6,145 nucleotides of DNA, taken from assembly GCA_900765525.1 (NCBI GenBank), contig CAAFRY010000223.1:1-6145 (forward strand). The letters are read 5' to 3'. The translations under genes and the position numbers were made by a program. The notes below the pieces were generated by a model. That model was not told the DNA's origin, made no database searches, and saw only the letters and a program-made list of their open reading frames with translations. Positions 6,088-6,145 of the stretch are shown here, piece after piece. The stretch's first letter is position 1. Each line of letters opens with the position of its first letter. This DNA comes from an uncultured Blautia sp. (GTDB lineage Bacteria; Bacillota; Clostridia; Lachnospirales; Lachnospiraceae).

Positions 6088-6145
6088 CTGCTGCGTTACT
6101 TTCAATCGGCGTACGTCCAGTACGCCTCATTCAAGTGCCTTGCAG
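6088..6145. repeat. 58-nt imperfect palindromic element at the window end
   Basis: A central perfect stem GGCGTAC (6108-6114) / GTACGCC (6120-6126) encloses the 5-nt loop GTCCA. Outward, AAT/ATT (6104-6106 / 6129-6131), CTT/AAG (6099-6101 / 6133-6135), GC/GC (6093-6094 / 6137-6138) and CTGC/GCAG (6088-6091 / 6142-6145) also pair, separated by small internal loops. No T-run follows within the window, so this is not an ordinary intrinsic terminator. Its form suits a REP-like or MITE-like dispersed intergenic repeat; an additional GCACTT at 6082-6087 could alternatively pair with AAGTGC at 6133-6138. The element reaches the last base, so its true right edge may lie outside. Confidence 0.65.

Overview
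The window reads as a piece of an anaerobic Firmicute chromosome, most likely a Lachnospiraceae-type gut Clostridium. That placement is inferred from three things: strong AGGAGG-type ribosome binding sites, roughly balanced base composition, and a complete [FeFe]-hydrogenase maturation set. All five genes lie on the + strand, with gaps of 13 to 68 nt and no convincing promoter or terminator between them, so they look like one transcription unit or part of one.

Layout. Positions 1-109 hold a structured leader or intergenic tail: a perfect 14-bp inverted repeat (28-41 / 72-85) overlapping a compact terminator-like hairpin (66-80, then a T-rich stretch), right before the first ribosome binding site. 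Then follow a small TM1266-type ACT-fold 'hydrogenase system regulator' (110-388), hydE (411-1559), hydG (1628-3046), hydF (3060-4307) and a GH13 oligo-1,6-glucosidase, malL-like (4347-6017). The last 128 nt (6018-6145) hold no gene. They end in a 58-nt imperfect palindrome that looks like one copy of a dispersed repeat and may run past the window edge.

How the genes work together. HydG (radical SAM tyrosine lyase) makes CO and cyanide and releases an Fe(CO)2(CN)-cysteine synthon. HydE (radical SAM) processes that synthon. HydF (GTPase and Fe-S scaffold) assembles or carries the 2Fe subcluster and delivers it to the apo-hydrogenase. The regulator is typically found with this system, but its mechanism is not established. 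No hydrogenase structural gene is in the window, so the maturases must act on an enzyme encoded elsewhere. The glucosidase hydrolyses alpha-1,6-linked glucose oligomers. It has no biochemical role in maturation; its link may be physiological (sugar fermentation feeding H2 production) or only positional.

Assessment. This is a recognisable, intact system rather than a new one. The points worth a second look are the leader structures, the repeat-bearing N-terminal extension and missing accessory-cluster cysteines of HydE, the hydE stop codon placed in a hairpin loop, the hydF-glucosidase adjacency, and the terminal palindrome.
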